This document shows positions 61,896 to 64,000 of a DNA stretch of 64,000 nucleotides, one piece after another. Position numbers and translations under genes: made by a program. The number at the start of each line of letters is the position of its first letter. Positions within the stretch are counted from its first letter, which is position 1. The notes under the pieces were generated by a model that ran no database searches, was not told the DNA's origin, and was given only the letters and a program-made list of their open reading frames with translations. The stretch is from CAZTTG01 sp964615935 (GTDB lineage: Bacteria; Planctomycetota; UBA1135; GCA-002686595): positions 1 through 64,000 of the forward strand of contig CAZTTG010000027.1 of NCBI GenBank assembly GCA_964615935.1, read 5' to 3'.

Positions 61896-64000
61896 TCAGG
61901 GCGCCTCCAGATCGATCCGCTGCGTCTCGCCGCCGACCACCTGCACCTCGCGCTCGGGAGGGGTGTCGTAGGGATCCCGGTTCGGGCCGTAGCTGCGCAG
62001 GGAGAGGAGCCAGCGGCCCGGGGTGAGCCCGGTGAGCTCGGCCTGACCGCGCTCGTCGGTGATGGTCGAGGCGGGGCGGGGCGGCTCCTCGGATTGCCCC
62101 TCGGCGAAGCGGACCGTCACGATCAGGTTCCGTCCGGGCGAGCCGTCGCTGGCGATGGCGCTCACCGCGATCCTCCCCGCCAGCGCCAGCTCGAAGTCCA
62201 CGCCGTGGCGCACCTCGCCGGGCTCGAGCGTCAGCTCCTCGGAGTGGCCGGGCTGGACGTCGGGCCCCTCGGCGCGGACCGCCAGCGGCTGGCCGTGCTC
62301 GAGCCCGCGCAGGGCGTAGCGGCCGCGGCCGTCGGTGCGCTGGCGGGTGCCGCCCGCCGAGCCCCCGAAGGCCAGGCCCCCACCCCCCCAGCCCGAGATC
62401 ATGATCTGGCCTCGGAGGGCGTTGCCCTTGACCTTCTCGGCCCACACCTCGATCCCGGCCAGGGGCTTCCCGTCGAGATCCGTGACCCGGCCCTCGATGA
62501 TCGTCACGGGCAGGTCCAGGTCCAGCTCGAGGTCCACGCCGGCCAGGTCGACCGGGTGCTCGTAGGGCATCTGGCGGGCGGGGTGGGTGACCTCCAGGGT
62601 CCAGGCCCCGGCGCGGATGCCCTCGAGACGCCAGGCGCCGGAGCCGTCGCTGCGGGTCTGGGGACCGCCGCCGCTGCCAAGGAACTGATAGAGCATCCGG
62701 TCCCTCTCGCTCCCCTCGCGGCGCTCGTGGAGGCTCAGGGTGGCGCCGGAGAGGAGCTGCCCCCCCTCCCGCACCGTGCCGAAGAGAGCCGCCCGCGCCG
62801 CGGCCGTCAGGACCAGCTCGGCGGTGACGCCCTCGACCACCTGGACCTCGCTCCACGCGGGGCCGTCTCCCCGGCCCATGTCGAGGCGGGCCTGGAAGTC
62901 CCCCATGAAGAAATCGCCCCCCGAGTCCTCGGCCAGCCGGAAGCGATGCAGCCCGGGCTCGAGGTGGTCGAAGAGCACCTCGCCGGCCTCGTCGCTCACG
63001 CGCTCCATGCCCCCCATGCCGAGCATCCGCCCGGCTCCGGCGACCTCGGGCACCTGGTGGAGCACCTGCTCGCCGGGCATGGGCGACTCGTCCGTTCCGG
63101 CCACGCGGACCAGCACCGAGCCCCCCGGCCCGAGCAGGACCTCGCGCTCGACCGGCTCGCCGATCGGCAGGGTCGCGGACGGGCCCCTCCAGGGGGCGTG
63201 GGCGCCGTGGGTCACCCGCAGGCTGCACACCTCGCCCTCGAAGCTGGACAGGGTCGCGCGGCCGGCGGCGTCGGTCACGGCGCTGTGCTGCTCCTCGAGA
63301 CCGGAGGGCCCGGAGCGCCCCATGCGCATGCGCCGGCTGGTGGCCGGGTCGAGGTCGCGGGACAGCACCACCAGCGCCCCCTCCACGGGCTCGCGGGTCT
63401 CCCGGTCGAGCACGCTCACGCTCACCACGGCCGAGGGCTCGATGCGCAGCACGCCCAGGTCGAGCTCCTCGCCGGCTCGCACCGGGATCTTCTCGCGCCG
63501 CAGCCGTCGGTAGCCCGTGGCTCCGATCTCCAGGACCGCCTGGCCCGGATTCGCCTCGACCTGCACCGGAGCCCGCACCCTCCCCTCGGGGTGGTGGGTG
63601 ATCGGGTCGTCGTTCTCGTCCACCACCGGCCGCGGCCAGCGCGCGCCCACCGAGACCTCGAAGTCGGTGAGCGGCCGGCCGGTCCGGCCGTCGATCACCT
63701 GGAACACGAGCGCGGCCTCGGGCCGGAAGGGCAGCTCCACCCCGCGGTCGCCCGAGCGGGCGGGCACCGCGGGGGACAGACCGCGGCCGAAGATGTGCGA
63801 GCCCTTCTCGCGCGCCTCCAGGACGTAGTCGCGCTCGCCCCGCAGGCCCTGCAGGAGGAAGCCGCCGTCCCGCGCCACCGCGGCCCGGCGCACCTCCCCC
63901 TCGCCGAAGCGCGCGAAGGGCGAGGGGTTGCGGTCGCCCGGGCGCGCCGTCACCGAGACGTCCTCGGCCCTCTCGGGGGGCATGCCGACCACCGTCCCGG
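61896..64000 (-). CDS. Large exported-type repeat protein with carboxypeptidase-regulatory-like domains, 5' end beyond the window
   Basis: At least 700 residues are encoded and the frame is open to the window edge, so the N-terminus is missing. The protein is made of repeated beta-sandwich modules of the carboxypeptidase regulatory-like/Ig type. Recurrent 'G.V.D.dGkPLAGIEVWAE', 'VDGRGRYALRGLEHGQPLAVRA', 'TDERGQAELTGLTPGRWLLSLR' and 'TDAAGRATLSSFEGE' patterns mark about six or seven modules. Such proteins are common in planctomycetes, usually surface or periplasmic, of unknown role. Starts with 'M' inside the frame (63992) are not the real start. It lies 37 bases upstream of the HAD gene on the same strand. 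Confidence 0.8.
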   Translation of the reverse strand, partial: GTVVGMPPERAEDVSVTARPGDRNPSPFARFGEGEVRRAAVARDGGFLLQGLRGERDYVLEAREKGSHIFGRGLSPAVPARSGDRGVELPFRPEAALVFQVIDGRTGRPLTDFEVSVGARWPRPVVDENDDPITHHPEGRVRAPVQVEANPGQAVLEIGATGYRRLRREKIPVRAGEELDLGVLRIEPSAVVSVSVLDRETREPVEGALVVLSRDLDPATSRRMRMGRSGPSGLEEQHSAVTDAAGRATLSSFEGEVCSLRVTHGAHAPWRGPSATLPIGEPVEREVLLGPGGSVLVRVAGTDESPMPGEQVLHQVPEVAGAGRMLGMGGMERVSDEAGEVLFDHLEPGLHRFRLAEDSGGDFFMGDFQARLDMGRGDGPAWSEVQVVEGVTAELVLTAAARAALFGTVREGGQLLSGATLSLHERREGSERDRMLYQFLGSGGGPQTRSDGSGAWRLEGIRAGAWTLEVTHPARQMPYEHPVDLAGVDLELDLDLPVTIIEGRVTDLDGKPLAGIEVWAEKVKGNALRGQIMISGWGGGGLAFGGSAGGTRQRTDGRGRYALRGLEHGQPLAVRAEGPDVQPGHSEELTLEPGEVRHGVDFELALAGRIAVSAIASDGSPGRNLIVTVRFAEGQSEEPPRPASTITDERGQAELTGLTPGRWLLSLRSYGPNRDPYDTPPEREVQVVGGETQRIDLEAP

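Overview
The window is very GC-rich (roughly 70% by hand count of sample lines) and densely coded on both strands. Many neighbouring genes overlap by 1-4 bases (GTGA, ATGA, TGATG). The gene content points to a Gram-negative bacterium, most likely Planctomycetota or a related uncultured lineage. The signs are an ECF sigma factor of the type expanded in planctomycetes, a lipoprotein sulfatase, NPCBM, beta-helix/PA14 and carboxypeptidase-regulatory-like exported proteins, a CHAT protease, a sensor kinase with a two-component-regulator propeller, and several lipoproteins. This placement is an inference from gene families; no rRNA is present to fix it.

Layout. 0.1-6.1 kb: a CHAT protease gene runs head-on into a four-gene coupled operon (coiled-coil lipoprotein, exported alpha/alpha-toroid protein, EboA, TatD-like hydrolase). 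6.2-13.4 kb: proline catabolism (pruA), a beta-helix/PA14 protein, NAD synthesis (nadA), then a lower-GC two-gene cassette (AAA ATPase plus a TOPRIM-like protein) that looks like an acquired defence module. 13.4-21 kb: a cupin sugar epimerase, an aldo/keto reductase, a deoxyhypusine-synthase-like enzyme, a tandem PARP-type zinc-finger protein, a DUF502 membrane protein and an SLC13 transporter. 20-24.7 kb: an ABC ATPase coupled to a permease fused to an M1-type peptidase. 24.7-31 kb: membrane and family-2 glycosyltransferases, a sulfatase, xseA. 31-34 kb: three exported proteins of unknown function. 34-36 kb: pabB-pabC for p-aminobenzoate. 37-42.6 kb: a hybrid sensor kinase with a disturbed 5' end, a Xer recombinase, an ECF sigma factor and tRNA-Glu. 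42.7-48.5 kb: eboE, a Trm112-like protein, pepP, a hairpin-rich spacer and tRNA-Lys. 48.6-52.3 kb: the classical rpsB-tsf-pyrH-frr translation operon, with a good promoter and a long leader. 52.6-55 kb: a diguanylate cyclase and an NPCBM protein, separated by a 165-base fold-back element. 55.4-61 kb: chaperone cluster groEL1-groEL2-dnaJ-grpE-fmdB. 61-64 kb: a HAD phosphatase and a large repeat protein cut by the window end.

How genes work together. rpsB/tsf/pyrH/frr serve translation and nucleotide supply. The GroELs, DnaJ and GrpE form a protein-folding cluster, without groES or dnaK here. PabB and PabC together make p-aminobenzoate. EboA and the TatD-like protein (0-6 kb) and EboE (43 kb) belong to the ebo metabolite-export set but are separated by 38 kb, while the UbiA-like, dehydroquinate-synthase-like and phosphatase members are not in the window. 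The points most worth following up are the AAA/TOPRIM-like cassette, the split ebo system with its exported toroid partner, the fold-back element and the hairpin-rich spacer.
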